Shown here one piece after another: positions 6,878-14,354 of a stretch of 20,099 bases of DNA. The stretch lies in NCBI GenBank assembly GCA_040880545.1, contig JBBDIE010000128.1, forward strand, positions 1-20,099, read 5' to 3'. The DNA comes from M55B112 sp040880545. Its GTDB lineage: Bacteria > Bacteroidota > Bacteroidia > Bacteroidales > GCA-2748055. The notes under the pieces are model-generated. The model made no database searches and had not been told where the DNA came from. It saw only the letters and a program-made list of their open reading frames with translations. Position 1 is the stretch's first letter. Each line of letters begins with the position of its first letter. A program made the position numbers and the translations under genes.

Positions 6878-7441
6878 CTAATTCTGGTATTCCGCCTGAA
6901 CAGTAACCTCTACAGTCTTGGCAATATTGGTGGACGGCTTACCTTTCACAAAAGTGATATCGTAATCGGCGAGGGTGACATTGAATTTACTTCCAACCTT
7001 CACCACATTTCCTTTTACTGTAATGGTTCCGCTTTCACTCACTTTGTTTGTAACCCCTTTAATGGTCAGTTCACCTTTCACTGTGGCTGCATAAGTTCCG
7101 TCTTTCGAAAAATCAACATTTTCAATATTGGTAATCTTCCCCTTTAGCTTGCCATCAGGAAAAGATTTTGTGTCCAGGAACTTTTTGCTGTTAAAGTGTT
7201 TCTGCATCAAGGCTTTTTCAAATTCAAATCCCTGCATGGGAACTGAAAAGACAACATCGCCACTGCTTTTGTCTATGGTGCTTACAGATGCTGTATTATT
7301 AGCTTCGATGTCTTCAGCTGGTGTGCTGGAAAAGAATTTGATGTGACTTTTTGTGCTGACCAGTTTATTGCTGCTCTGTCCGAATCCTGCAGTGGAAATA
7401 AAAAATGCCGCTGCAATGGATAATAAAATTGACTTTTTCAT
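6878..7441 (-). CDS. YceI-family periplasmic protein
   Basis: A 187-residue protein of the YceI lipocalin-like family with a clear signal peptide (MKKSILLSIAAAFFISTAGFGQ). Typical features follow: SHIKFFSSTPAEDIEANN near the N-terminus, a KFLDTKSFPDGKLKGKI segment, GELTIKGVTN, and the SKFNVTLADYDI segment near the end. YceI proteins form a beta-barrel that binds isoprenoid-like lipids (for example ubiquinone-type molecules) in the periplasm. The OB-fold gene upstream, 182 bp away, is a frequent YceI neighbour in Bacteroidota in my experience, so the two may share a task. No promoter is convincing in the gap. The stop overlaps the start of the thioredoxin-fold remnant. Confidence 0.9.
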   Translation of the reverse strand: MKKSILLSIAAAFFISTAGFGQSSNKLVSTKSHIKFFSSTPAEDIEANNTASVSTIDKSSGDVVFSVPMQGFEFEKALMQKHFNSKKFLDTKSFPDGKLKGKITNIENVDFSKDGTYAATVKGELTIKGVTNKVSESGTITVKGNVVKVGSKFNVTLADYDITFVKGKPSTNIAKTVEVTVQAEYQN

Positions 7442-7623
7442 ACTGTTTTGTTATTATTTGATTAATGAATATTTGATTGTCGGAAGAGTCGATAAAAATC
7501 ATAATCCTTACAGATCCTTGGCTCTTTTCCGAATTATTATGACTGTTCTAAGGGTTTATTTTCAAAAAGTGGAAGTGCACAGCTGTTTATTGCTTCGTAA
7601 TCCACTGCCCCCTCATCCATCTT

Positions 7624-8097
7624 TTATTCTACCAGTGCACACTTTTCAATAATCACATGCAGGTAAAGACCGAGATCTTCGTCATAGGAAGCGCCGGACC
7701 GTATAACCCCCTTGATGGTCACCGTTTCACCAACACTGATTCCCTTTAAACTGCTTTCTGTATCAGAGGTGAATGTGCCACTTACACCGGCCGGTGCCCC
7801 CTGTTCTTTGAGCAGAACAACCTTCTGACCATTAAAATCCTCGGAAATATTGTCCACAACTCCGGAAACCTCCAGAATTTTTGAATTACCGTCGGATGCC
7901 AGGTATTTCTGGTTGGCAGCATACTTGTCCTGAAGATATTCCGTTACGATTTCTGTGCTGCTCACTGAATAATCGGTTTTGGCTGCCTGCACATCTCGTT
8001 GCGGCATGTTTAACATGTAGAGTACTATTGCTGCTCCTGCGATGAATCCTGAAATTCCCAGAATTGCAATGATCCTGATAATCATTTTCCTTTTCAT
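7624..8097 (-). CDS. Membrane-anchored OB-fold (tRNA_anti-like) protein
   Basis: From the ATG at 8097 the protein has 157 residues; the frame continues upstream to an in-frame ATG at 8151, but that extension is not hydrophobic and the ATG at 8097 directly precedes the KRK-anchored membrane helix (about residues 5-28, IIRIIAILGISGFIAGAAIVLYML). The rest has the shape of the Pfam tRNA_anti-like OB-fold family: an alpha-helical EIVTEYLQDKYAANQKYL, then strands KILEVSGVVDNI, KVVLLKEQG, GETVTIKGVI and a cysteine near the end. Despite the family name there is no reason to think it binds tRNA; the fold faces the periplasm, so a role in envelope maintenance with YceI is inferred. Confidence 0.75.
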   Translation of the reverse strand: MKRKMIIRIIAILGISGFIAGAAIVLYMLNMPQRDVQAAKTDYSVSSTEIVTEYLQDKYAANQKYLASDGNSKILEVSGVVDNISEDFNGQKVVLLKEQGAPAGVSGTFTSDTESSLKGISVGETVTIKGVIRSGASYDEDLGLYLHVIIEKCALVE

Positions 8098-8299
8098 GTT
8101 CTGATTCTTTAATTTTGTAGGAACAGTCGGAAAAATTGCCCCACCTGACAAAACAGGTGAAACTATTCATGCGATCATCATGGCTGTTGACATCCCGGGG
8201 GAATGAATTATTGATAAAGTGTCTGGATTGACCGGGGAAATATGGCCGGTATAATCAAGAAGGGTCAATGGGTAACTCCTTTATGGTTTGCTGTATTTA

Positions 8300-8728
8300 C
8301 TAAAAAGTCAACACCGTTTTTCCGCTCTTCAGGTAATCTGATAATGGCTTGCCCATCCCTTTCACATCGAAACCGAGATCCTTTAAATCACCCGTTACAT
8401 CATACGCATTTGCACAAACGATACATGCTTCAATCACCACGCCATCTTCCTGCATGGCAGCCAGTTTATCACGGATCTTCAGATTTTCCGCGGTAAGTTT
8501 CGCAGATGGCCCCCAGATGATCAGGGTTACATGGTCAAACCATCCTGCCGTTTTTGCTGCATGGGTGTACATCAGTACCATTCTTTCTGCCAGGTAGGGA
8601 TCGTCACTGGTCCATACAATTACCAGTGAATCGCCCCCCGCAGATTGAGGCTCATTTTGTCCCATCATGGCCTGAGAAGCAAAAGAAATGATTAAAATCG
8701 TAAGGAGAATGGCTGTTCTGTTCTGCAT
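8300..8728 (-). CDS. Secreted DsrE/DsrF-like protein
   Basis: A 142-residue protein if started at the ATG at 8728, which gives a signal peptide (RTAILLTILIISFASQAMMG) immediately after the start; the in-frame ATG 17 codons upstream adds a non-signal tail. The mature part has the DsrE fold: DSLVIVWTSDDPYLAERM, a HVTLIIWGPSA strand and an ACIVCA motif with Cys102 and Cys105, then a GMGKPLSDYLKSG end. DsrE/TusD relatives carry persulfide sulfur on one such Cys. Here the protein is predicted to be exported, so it might relay sulfur or thiols in the periplasm or just be a related unknown. It sits between the thioredoxin-like and OB-fold genes. Confidence 0.85.
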   Translation of the reverse strand: MQNRTAILLTILIISFASQAMMGQNEPQSAGGDSLVIVWTSDDPYLAERMVLMYTHAAKTAGWFDHVTLIIWGPSAKLTAENLKIRDKLAAMQEDGVVIEACIVCANAYDVTGDLKDLGFDVKGMGKPLSDYLKSGKTVLTF

Positions 8729-9005
8729 AATTAATTGATTTAAAATTACAATTGGCTTGTTTTTGTCAGCAAAATACAAAATAAATCATACTGCTGGTTA
8801 AACAGCAATAGCTACTGCCGGATTACAGATCTTATGCTCTCCGGCAGTAACTATCAGATTAATTCCCTGTTATCCTGAATTGGTATGATCCATCTACCTG
8901 ATGGGAAAAGAATCGGTACCAATCCGGCAGGATCTGCGCATGCTCTAATTAGTGACTGCAAGAAAACTAAGTTATTTTCAGTCTTTGATAAGAAAGCGTC
9001 AAATA
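8729..9005. other. Non-coding gap with two adjacent hairpins
   Basis: There is no credible gene between the DsrE-type start and the dispersed repeat. The notable structure is a small hairpin (TGCTG/CAGCA, about 8792-8807) followed by a 14-bp inverted repeat, TAGCTACTGCCGGA at 8809-8822 and its near reverse complement at 8840-8853 (one mismatch). Neither has a T-run, so simple terminators are unlikely. They lie in the leader of the DsrE-type gene and may be structured RNA or a decayed remnant. The rest (8880-9000) shows no recognisable content. Confidence 0.35.
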
Positions 9006-9147
9006 CAAGGGTTATTCCCTGCGGTCATGAGCTCAAAACTTTCAGTTTTTCGGTTGCGAAGTCGGGAAATGCGCAGTCCCGATTTGTCGGGATGAGCAAT
9101 TTCCCAACGAGCGTAACGTAGCAAACGGACATTATGGACAGAATTAA
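9006..9147. repeat. Copy C (core plus right end) of the small dispersed element
   Basis: The first 95 bp equal copy A at 4660-4754 base for base; the following ~47 bp diverge at about six positions plus a short gap. The left terminus seen in copy A (GTCTGTCAATTAA and the CTGGATCAT block) is missing, so this copy is 5'-truncated. It ends 21 bp downstream of the thioredoxin-like stop codon. The core contains the AAGGG/CCCTT-type and TCCCGA/TCGGGA hairpins. Confidence 0.72.
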
Positions 9148-9168
9148 TCTCTGAAAGCGATCCGCTGT

Positions 9169-9573
9169 TTATTTTACTGCTTTTTTAGCAGATGAAACCG
9201 TTTCAGCCAACACCTTGTCTGACTTCGCCACACTTACCGTGGTAATAAGCTCCTTTGTCTCTGCATTAAAAAAATAAGTCATACCGGTACCCTTGTTCCC
9301 GGCCATCGCCTCAGTCAAACCATATTTTTTAAGTTTGGCAGCTGATTTTTTCTTTGTCTCATCATTTGTAAGGTCATTCGCCACAAATTTAATGGTACCT
9401 TCCTTGTTGTTTTCCTTAAATGTGGCCATTGCCCTTTCTCCGTTACTCTTGCAAACCGAACACCACGCTGCCTCGTTAACTACTGCGATGACATCGTGCT
9501 CTTTCTGAGCCATTACAGTAACCGACATAAACAAGATTAACGCAATACTTACTAATGAATTTTTTGTTTTCAT
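9169..9573 (-). CDS. Secreted small thioredoxin-like protein
   Basis: A 134-residue protein with a signal peptide (residues 1-22, ending SVTVMA) and a WCSVC active site (Cys38 and Cys41) at the end of the first strand. The C-terminal half shows KYGLTEAMAGNKGTGMTYFFN, where the usual cis-Pro loop would sit, and a closing basic helix (TVSSAKKAVK). The cis-Pro before the strand is not visible (GTGMT), which is unusual for a working oxidoreductase but occurs in thioredoxin-like relatives. It probably acts in the periplasm. The ATG at 9573 is preceded by an A/T-rich leader without a Shine-Dalgarno sequence. Copy C of the dispersed repeat follows 21 bp after its stop. Confidence 0.8.
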   Translation of the reverse strand: MKTKNSLVSIALILFMSVTVMAQKEHDVIAVVNEAAWCSVCKSNGERAMATFKENNKEGTIKFVANDLTNDETKKKSAAKLKKYGLTEAMAGNKGTGMTYFFNAETKELITTVSVAKSDKVLAETVSSAKKAVK

Positions 9574-9816
9574 GGTTTTGTTATTTTAAAAGGTTAACTA
9601 ATCTGTTCATTGTAGTTAGTAGGATAATCCGAACTTCCTTACATGTTCCGTCCGATTTTAACAGTTAATTATCATTTCACTATCTCCCGGAGAGGTTCCT
9701 CTGTAAATTATCCAGGGTTAAGTTTCCTGAACGGATGCCTGTGCTTTTCAATGCTATACCTTCTTCCAGGGAAAAAGATCCGGGATGTTAAACGCGGATC
9801 CGGCTTAACTAATATG
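9574..9816. other. Non-coding gap between a barrel remnant and the thioredoxin-like gene
   Basis: No gene can be supported. The minus strand has a short open stretch reading SLEEGIALKSTGIRS, which looks vaguely protein-like, but it has no start codon and matches nothing I recognise with confidence. It may be more of the decayed neighbourhood marked by the barrel remnant. Confidence 0.3.
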
Positions 9817-10023
9817 CTAAAATAAAAATCCGGAACCGATATACAACCCCCTGGTTCCCATCTGTTTATCGGTTGATATCCCATAATTAACAGAGATCAC
9901 ATTACTATTATTGTAGATCAGGCACAACCCGGCTCCAACTGTGGAATGAGGTCTGTTATTCCTGACCTGTAACAAAATATTTTTGTACGCTTCCGGAATC
10001 CCTTCCCGCGAAAGATCATACCT
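9817..10023 (-). pseudogene. C-terminal remnant of an outer-membrane beta-barrel (Omp85/BamA-like) protein
   Basis: Just after the stop of the rhodanese-thioredoxin gene, and in the same frame, about 68 codons read YDLSREGIPEAYKNILLQV, then STVGAGLCLIYNNSNVISVNYGIS, then GTRGLYIGSGFLF and a stop at 9817-9819. The alternating strands, the YGxS/GLYIG pattern and the terminal Phe are typical of the last two or three strands of an Omp85/BamA-like barrel in Bacteroidota. There is no start codon and most of the protein is missing, so it is a fragment. Confidence 0.55.
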
Positions 10024-10752
10024 CTAATTTTTTCCAGATAATACACCTTCAAATAATTCCGTAACCTCTTCTTTTTTCAGCAATCCCGAATGGCTAAATA
10101 CCTCTTCACCCTGATGAAACATTTTGAACCAGGGCACACTGCCCAGCGCTAACTCTTTCACCAGTTTTTTGCTGGCATCGGCATTTATTTTCACCACGTC
10201 GATACTGCCGGCAAAGACTTTTCTCAGACTGTCAATCATGGGCATCATCTGTCTGCACGGACCACACCATGGTGCATAAAAATCAATAAAAACGGGCAAT
10301 TCCGAATTTATTAACGCGAAATATTCATCGGTTTCCATCTTGTCTCTGGTATCCGGCCGTGCATCAGGTTCAACCTCAACGGCAAAATTGAGCAGTTCCC
10401 ATTCCATGATACCCTTCTCCAGGTTGTATACGTTTTCATAACCACTCTTAACCAGGATCTCGGCTGCACGTTCACTCCGGTAACCTGTATTGCAATAAAG
10501 ATATACAGGCTTATCCCTGGAAAGTAGCAATAGCTTTTTCCTGAAATCCAGCGCGTAATAATTCAACTGACCTGCATCTTCAATATGGCCATTGGCAAAT
10601 TCTGACCTGGTACGGACGTCAAGCAATGTTACCCTTTCATTTTTGAGGATAGCTTGGAGTTCTGCAGCATGAAGTTGCTTCACGTGTTCAGCCTGACCCC
10701 TGACCAGTGGAGTAAACGTTTGTAGCAGGAGTATAAGAATGTACCTGTTCAT
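10024..10752 (-). CDS. Secreted rhodanese-thioredoxin fusion
   Basis: A 242-residue two-domain protein. A signal peptide (MNRYILILLLQTFTPLVRGQ) leads to a rhodanese domain (about 23-125) with the live loop CNTGYRS (Cys87), and then a thioredoxin domain (about 138-240) with the classical WCGPC (Cys163, Cys166) and a cis-Pro at VPW (Pro217). Both catalytic sites are intact, so it could move sulfane sulfur from a donor onto the rhodanese Cys and reduce it off with the adjacent thioredoxin in the periplasm. The fusion makes the two steps local. It lies 167 bp downstream of the sigma/anti-sigma pair, so it is the best candidate target for them. An in-frame TAG separates it from the outer-membrane remnant. 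Confidence 0.9.
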   Translation of the reverse strand: MNRYILILLLQTFTPLVRGQAEHVKQLHAAELQAILKNERVTLLDVRTRSEFANGHIEDAGQLNYYALDFRKKLLLLSRDKPVYLYCNTGYRSERAAEILVKSGYENVYNLEKGIMEWELLNFAVEVEPDARPDTRDKMETDEYFALINSELPVFIDFYAPWCGPCRQMMPMIDSLRKVFAGSIDVVKINADASKKLVKELALGSVPWFKMFHQGEEVFSHSGLLKKEEVTELFEGVLSGKN

Positions 10753-10919
10753 ATCAGCATTTTAAGTGTCTGAACAGATAGTCGAAAATCAGAAGAAACC
10801 TGACAATCAACTTGCGCAACTTACCTGGTGTAAAATAACCTGGTGCAGCATATTGAGCTTGTGGGTAAGTTGTTTATAACCGGGAAGAAAAAATCGGATA
10901 ATTTAGAATTATGTGGTCC
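10753..10919 (-). promoter_or_regulatory. Possible regulatory gap before the rhodanese-thioredoxin gene
   Basis: CAACTTACC at 10817-10825 and GGTAAGTTG at 10864-10872 form a perfect 9-bp inverted repeat with a 38-bp spacing, and the word ACCTGGTG is directly repeated at 10823 and 10838. No clear Bacteroidota -33/-7 promoter is seen. The gap is the likely site of an ECF sigma promoter if the nearby sigma factor controls this gene. Confidence 0.3.
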
Positions 10920-11186
10920 TTAACCGTTTAATTCGGAAAGCTTTTCATTTATAGCCAGCTTCAAATGGTGCAATTCTTCTGTAGATATATCTTTTTGCTT
11001 AAGCAATGAAATTCCCTTCTCCAGGAAAACACTTTGCCTCTCATAACTGGTACAGGCCTCGCACATCATCTTGTGAATTTTCAATTGCAACTTTTCCTTC
11101 AATGATAGCCTGAAATGTATCTTCTTCTCAATCAGCTCAGAAGCTTTGAGACAGGATAAAAACAGCCAGTTCGTTACCTTTTTCAT
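10920..11186 (-). CDS. Zinc/thiol anti-sigma factor (HxxxCxxC type)
   Basis: An 88-residue cytoplasmic protein starting at the ATG at 11186. In the middle it has HKMMCEAC, an H38-x3-C42-x2-C45 motif as in zinc-associated anti-sigma (ZAS) factors such as RsrA, where oxidation releases zinc and frees the sigma factor. No membrane helix is visible, again as in RsrA. A further Cys12 (LSC) may take part in a disulfide. The rest is short charged helices (KKIHFRLSLKEKLQLK). Upstream in-frame start codons overlap the sigma gene and are rejected because 11186 lies 7 bp after the sigma stop, a normal spacing. That it is redox-sensing is inferred from the family, not shown. Confidence 0.75.
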   Translation of the reverse strand: MKKVTNWLFLSCLKASELIEKKIHFRLSLKEKLQLKIHKMMCEACTSYERQSVFLEKGISLLKQKDISTEELHHLKLAINEKLSELNG

Positions 11187-11193
11187 TCTTTTC

Positions 11194-11757
11194 CTATTTG
11201 TTAAACCAATTCTCGTCAACACACTTTCTCAATTGTAACTTTGCCCTGTGTATGATCTGCCAGAAATTAGTAGGCGTAATGTCCAGTTCCTGACAAATTT
11301 CTTCACCTTTTTTACTCAACAGATATTTCAGCCTGATACAGGTATTCCATTTTTCCGGAAGTTCTTCCAGGCACTCCTTCAATACTTCCTGAAATTCAGG
11401 ATTATCAAGCAAATGTTCATTATCGGGCTCTTCCCACTTGCCGGTAAGTTTTCCCGATCTCCAGTGACCCACTTCATCAAAAAAAGTGAAAATTACCGGG
11501 ATTTTCACCTGCTGCGGCTGCCGTACTTTTTTCCTGTAATAATCAATGATCTTATGATTCAGAATCGAATACAACCAGGTCTTTGGACTACTGTCTCCTT
11601 TAAAACCCCCGACCTTTTCCGCTGCAGCCAGGAAGGTATCCTGTACCATATCTTTGGCAAGTTCAGCATCTGAAACCTTGTGCAAAGCCCATGAATACAG
11701 ATCATCAGTATAAATTTCAACCCATTCCTTCAGATGTTTCGTATCGGTAACCTCCAT
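11194..11757 (-). CDS. ECF-family RNA polymerase sigma factor
   Basis: A 187-residue protein from the ATG at 11757 (an upstream in-frame ATG adds nine residues without similarity). Region 2 is seen as YTDDLYSWALHKVSDAELAKDMVQDTFL, then KTWLYSILNHKIIDYYRKK. Region 4 is LEELPEKWNTCIRLKYLLSKKGEEICQELDITPTNFWQIIHRAKLQLRKC. Between them is an acidic linker with FDEVGHW and DNEHLLDNPEF, which fits the longer TIGR02943-like group of ECF factors. It should direct transcription of a small regulon, and the anti-sigma gene 7 bp downstream supports it. Its natural targets are not visible, but the secreted rhodanese-thioredoxin gene behind it is a good candidate. Confidence 0.88.
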   Translation of the reverse strand: MEVTDTKHLKEWVEIYTDDLYSWALHKVSDAELAKDMVQDTFLAAAEKVGGFKGDSSPKTWLYSILNHKIIDYYRKKVRQPQQVKIPVIFTFFDEVGHWRSGKLTGKWEEPDNEHLLDNPEFQEVLKECLEELPEKWNTCIRLKYLLSKKGEEICQELDITPTNFWQIIHRAKLQLRKCVDENWFNK

Positions 11758-11941
11758 AATTAAAAATAACTCAGGTTTCAGCAAATCTTGCAGCGAAAAT
11801 CCAATTTACATCAAATAGGAAGTATAATATTACAGAATTCTACTGAAAAGTATCCTATTAAACAGTAATGTTTGAGTAAAGTTCCTGAATTCATGGTATT
11901 CCGATCAGCTGTTTAATCATAAAAAAGATGAAGATGAGGCT

Positions 11942-12234
11942 ATGGAAATATTAAAAATCACTGAAGTCAGGGTGCATTATGATCAGAAACGAATGAAAAA
12001 AAGATCCCGCAATGATAAGAAAAAGAGGATTATTAAACGAATCAACCATCATTTGCAATCGATAGATTCCATTTCGCTGCATGGATAATTGGTTCATTTG
12101 CCAGAGAAGAAGATATCTCCGAAAGTGACATTGACATTTTAATTGAAATAGAACCAGGAAAGAAATTTACAATGTATGACATTGCAAAAATACAACATGA
12201 TCTACAAAAATTGATGAAAGTTATCTTTACCTAA
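11942..12234 (+). pseudogene. Frameshifted nucleotidyltransferase (MNT-type) remnant
   Basis: On the plus strand a 48-codon frame from the ATG at 11942 ends IIKRINHHLQSIDSISLHG and a TAA at 12086-12088. In another frame the nucleotidyltransferase core continues to a stop at 12232-12234: AWIIGSFAREEDISESDIDILIEIEPG, with the GSx10DxD site intact. Joining the two gives the usual N-terminal helix followed by the catalytic motif of MNT-domain antitoxin proteins (HEPN/MNT toxin-antitoxin type). It is both frameshifted around 12070-12085 and cut short after the region LQKLMKV, so it should not work. No HEPN partner gene is nearby. It is the only trace of a toxin-antitoxin element in the window. Confidence 0.6.
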
Positions 12235-12297
12235 TATATTTTTTAATCACTCATCAGCGGATGAAAATGCCGGTAACGATCCCACATTCAGGTAGAG

Positions 12298-14088
12298 TCA
12301 CTTTAAAACCACCACCTTCTCACCCGGTTCAATGATCGCTCCATAATTGAAAAGGCGCTTTTTTCCGGAATGGTCCACGATAAGTAGCGGGAGCAGTGGT
12401 TCCTCCCTTGTCCGCATCTTCTTTACCCACTCCCTTGCACCGGTTTTTTCTTCGAGATCCACAAGCTCTTCAACGAATTCATCGTTCCGTATCCTGTTCA
12501 TCCAGTAATTGATATCTATCCCCGCTGCAAACATGCTGGTTGCATTGTTCCTCTCAAGCATATCCATACCGGCTCCACTTTCACTGCGCGATACAACCAC
12601 GTGATTTTGAGGAATCTGAAAAGACTCAACAGCAAGATGCACAGCAAGAATGTTGACCTCTGTATTTTCGGTCATACCGATAAACGTTTCAAATGATCCC
12701 GCTCCGGCCTCTGCCATCACCTCCTCCTTCAGTGCATTCCCGTGAATACACCTGTATCCCGCTTCCTTTGCATACTTCACCGTGTCCATGTTGGAATCCA
12801 TCAGGCTGACTGACGCCTGCTCCTTAAGATGGCTCGCTATCCTGATACTCAATGGGTTTACTCCAAGGATCAGATAACCGGATCTCCGGCTGACCAACAC
12901 CAGCTCTCCCCTTCTTCTTAACCAGTCAGTGGTCCATTTCAACAGAAAGGGCACTGTCATGGTAGTAAAAATGGCCATAAACACCAGGATGGAAAAGATG
13001 TTCTGGTCAATGATCCCCATCTCCAAACCAATCCCGGCTATTATTATCTCCACGGCACCCCTTCCGTTCATCCCCGCACCAATGGTGATTCCTTCCCTCC
13101 ATCCATTACCGGTTGGCAGGTAAAACAGTGCCGTCCCGATGATCTTGGCGATCACTGCCATCAAAATAATGATGATCAGCATGGGAAGATCGGTCTGAAA
13201 CACACTTACACTGACGAAAAACCCTGCTGAAACAAAGAAAATCGGGGCCATAAAGCCGATTGAGACATCATAAAATGTCTTGTTAACCTCTTTTGAGATA
13301 TTTTTTGGGAAAAGGTTGTCCTTGATAAACAGTCCTGCCATAAAGGCTCCCAAAATACTGTGCATACCTGCCAGTTCGGCCAGCTCGGCATAACCAAAGG
13401 TGATGATCAGCAGAATGGTGAAGTAGAAGGTGCTGTTTCTGAATTTTAGCCTGGAGAGATATCTTCCCAGCTTTGGCAGGACATACAAACCGATGGTGAT
13501 GGTCACCACGAAAAATGCCACTGCCTTTCCCACTACAATAACCAGTCCCACAAGATCCAGCGATCCGGGTTCAGCAAAACTCATAATTCCCGCAAAAACC
13601 AACAGGGCCAGGGTATCGGAAACCAGGGCGCCGGCCATCAGGATATAGGCCACCCTTGTATTCAACAGTTTCAGATCAATAAGGATCCTGCTTTTTGTAG
13701 CCAGGGAAGTGACCCCGACAGCAATCCCTACAAAGAGTCCGGAAATGGCGGTTCCACCAAACCACTGAATGATCAGAAATCCAAAAATAAATGGTACCAG
13801 AAAGCCCCCTATAGCCGCCATAAACCCAGGCCAGGAGGCTTTTTTCAGATCACGGAAATCGATCTCTATGCCGATGTAAGCCATCAACAGGATGATCCCT
13901 ACTTCCGATAGTACACGAATACTTTCTGTATATTCGAGCCATCCCAGTAATCCCGGCCCGAGTACGATCCCGATCAGAAGTTCTCCAAGGATGGCCGGAT
14001 ATCCCAGCCGCCTTGCAACTGCCCCACCCAGCCAGGCCGCAACGAGAATTGCCAGCAGGTTGATTAAATTCAGGTCAAATCCTTCCAT
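12298..14088 (-). CDS. CPA2-family monovalent cation:proton antiporter with TrkA-N domain
   Basis: A 596-residue membrane protein with about 12 helices (residues 1-385), of the CPA2 (KefB/KefC-like) family. Helices 1-2 hold ARRLGYPAILGELLIGIVLGPG; the ion-binding helix is LVSDTLALLVF. A cytoplasmic TrkA-N (RCK) domain follows (residues ~400-520), with a degenerate Rossmann start (GYLILGVNPLS), and a TrkA-C-like tail (LPLLIVDHSGKKRLF, PGEKVVVLK). The family exchanges K+ or Na+ for H+, and RCK domains gate it by nucleotide or ligand binding. Which ion is moved here is not readable. The ATG at 14088 starts directly before the first helix. A short hypothetical gene lies 13 bp upstream. It is not obviously linked to the thiol genes. 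Confidence 0.9.
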   Translation of the reverse strand: MEGFDLNLINLLAILVAAWLGGAVARRLGYPAILGELLIGIVLGPGLLGWLEYTESIRVLSEVGIILLMAYIGIEIDFRDLKKASWPGFMAAIGGFLVPFIFGFLIIQWFGGTAISGLFVGIAVGVTSLATKSRILIDLKLLNTRVAYILMAGALVSDTLALLVFAGIMSFAEPGSLDLVGLVIVVGKAVAFFVVTITIGLYVLPKLGRYLSRLKFRNSTFYFTILLIITFGYAELAELAGMHSILGAFMAGLFIKDNLFPKNISKEVNKTFYDVSIGFMAPIFFVSAGFFVSVSVFQTDLPMLIIIILMAVIAKIIGTALFYLPTGNGWREGITIGAGMNGRGAVEIIIAGIGLEMGIIDQNIFSILVFMAIFTTMTVPFLLKWTTDWLRRRGELVLVSRRSGYLILGVNPLSIRIASHLKEQASVSLMDSNMDTVKYAKEAGYRCIHGNALKEEVMAEAGAGSFETFIGMTENTEVNILAVHLAVESFQIPQNHVVVSRSESGAGMDMLERNNATSMFAAGIDINYWMNRIRNDEFVEELVDLEEKTGAREWVKKMRTREEPLLPLLIVDHSGKKRLFNYGAIIEPGEKVVVLK

Positions 14089-14101
14089 GTTCCAATAACA
14101 C

Positions 14102-14347
14102 TTAGTAGTATCGGTTGGTTCTTTTGATAATCCTTGCCGTGCCGGCCTGTCCTCTATTTGCCACAGCTATTTGAGCATTTCGGATCATACGCTGGTTAAT
14201 TTCCTTTTGTGTCTGATCGCACGCTGTTATAAAGGTCCACAATACGCAGATCATACAGATTCCAATTTCCGTTATCCATAAAAATTTAAATGTAAAGGAT
14301 GTACCGAATATTTTAGGGGAAACAAAAGCCTGGAATTTAATACTCAC
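14102..14347 (-). CDS. Small hypothetical protein with one membrane helix
   Basis: An 81-codon frame starting with GTG at 14347, 7 bp after the preceding gene's stop and behind a G-rich stretch that could be a ribosome site. It has one hydrophobic helix (about residues 24-43, WITEIGICMICVLWTFITAC) followed by a basic C-terminus (RIIKRTNRYY). I do not recognise a family. It fills the gap between the CPA2 gene and the EF-hand-like small protein, and its codon use is not alien, so it may be real. The GTG start and the lack of a known domain keep confidence modest. Confidence 0.45.
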   Translation of the reverse strand: MSIKFQAFVSPKIFGTSFTFKFLWITEIGICMICVLWTFITACDQTQKEINQRMIRNAQIAVANRGQAGTARIIKRTNRYY

Positions 14348-14354
14348 CCCTGCT

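Noticed and set aside
7624..8097. A tRNA-related function for the OB-fold gene
   Set aside because: The family name is historical; the protein is membrane-anchored and faces the periplasm.
2602..9147. Repeat copies as integron attC sites behind gene cassettes
   Set aside because: Copies do follow stop codons, but one is inverted, the ends lack the attC core words (RYYYAAC/GTTRRRY), some genes have no copy, and no integrase is seen.
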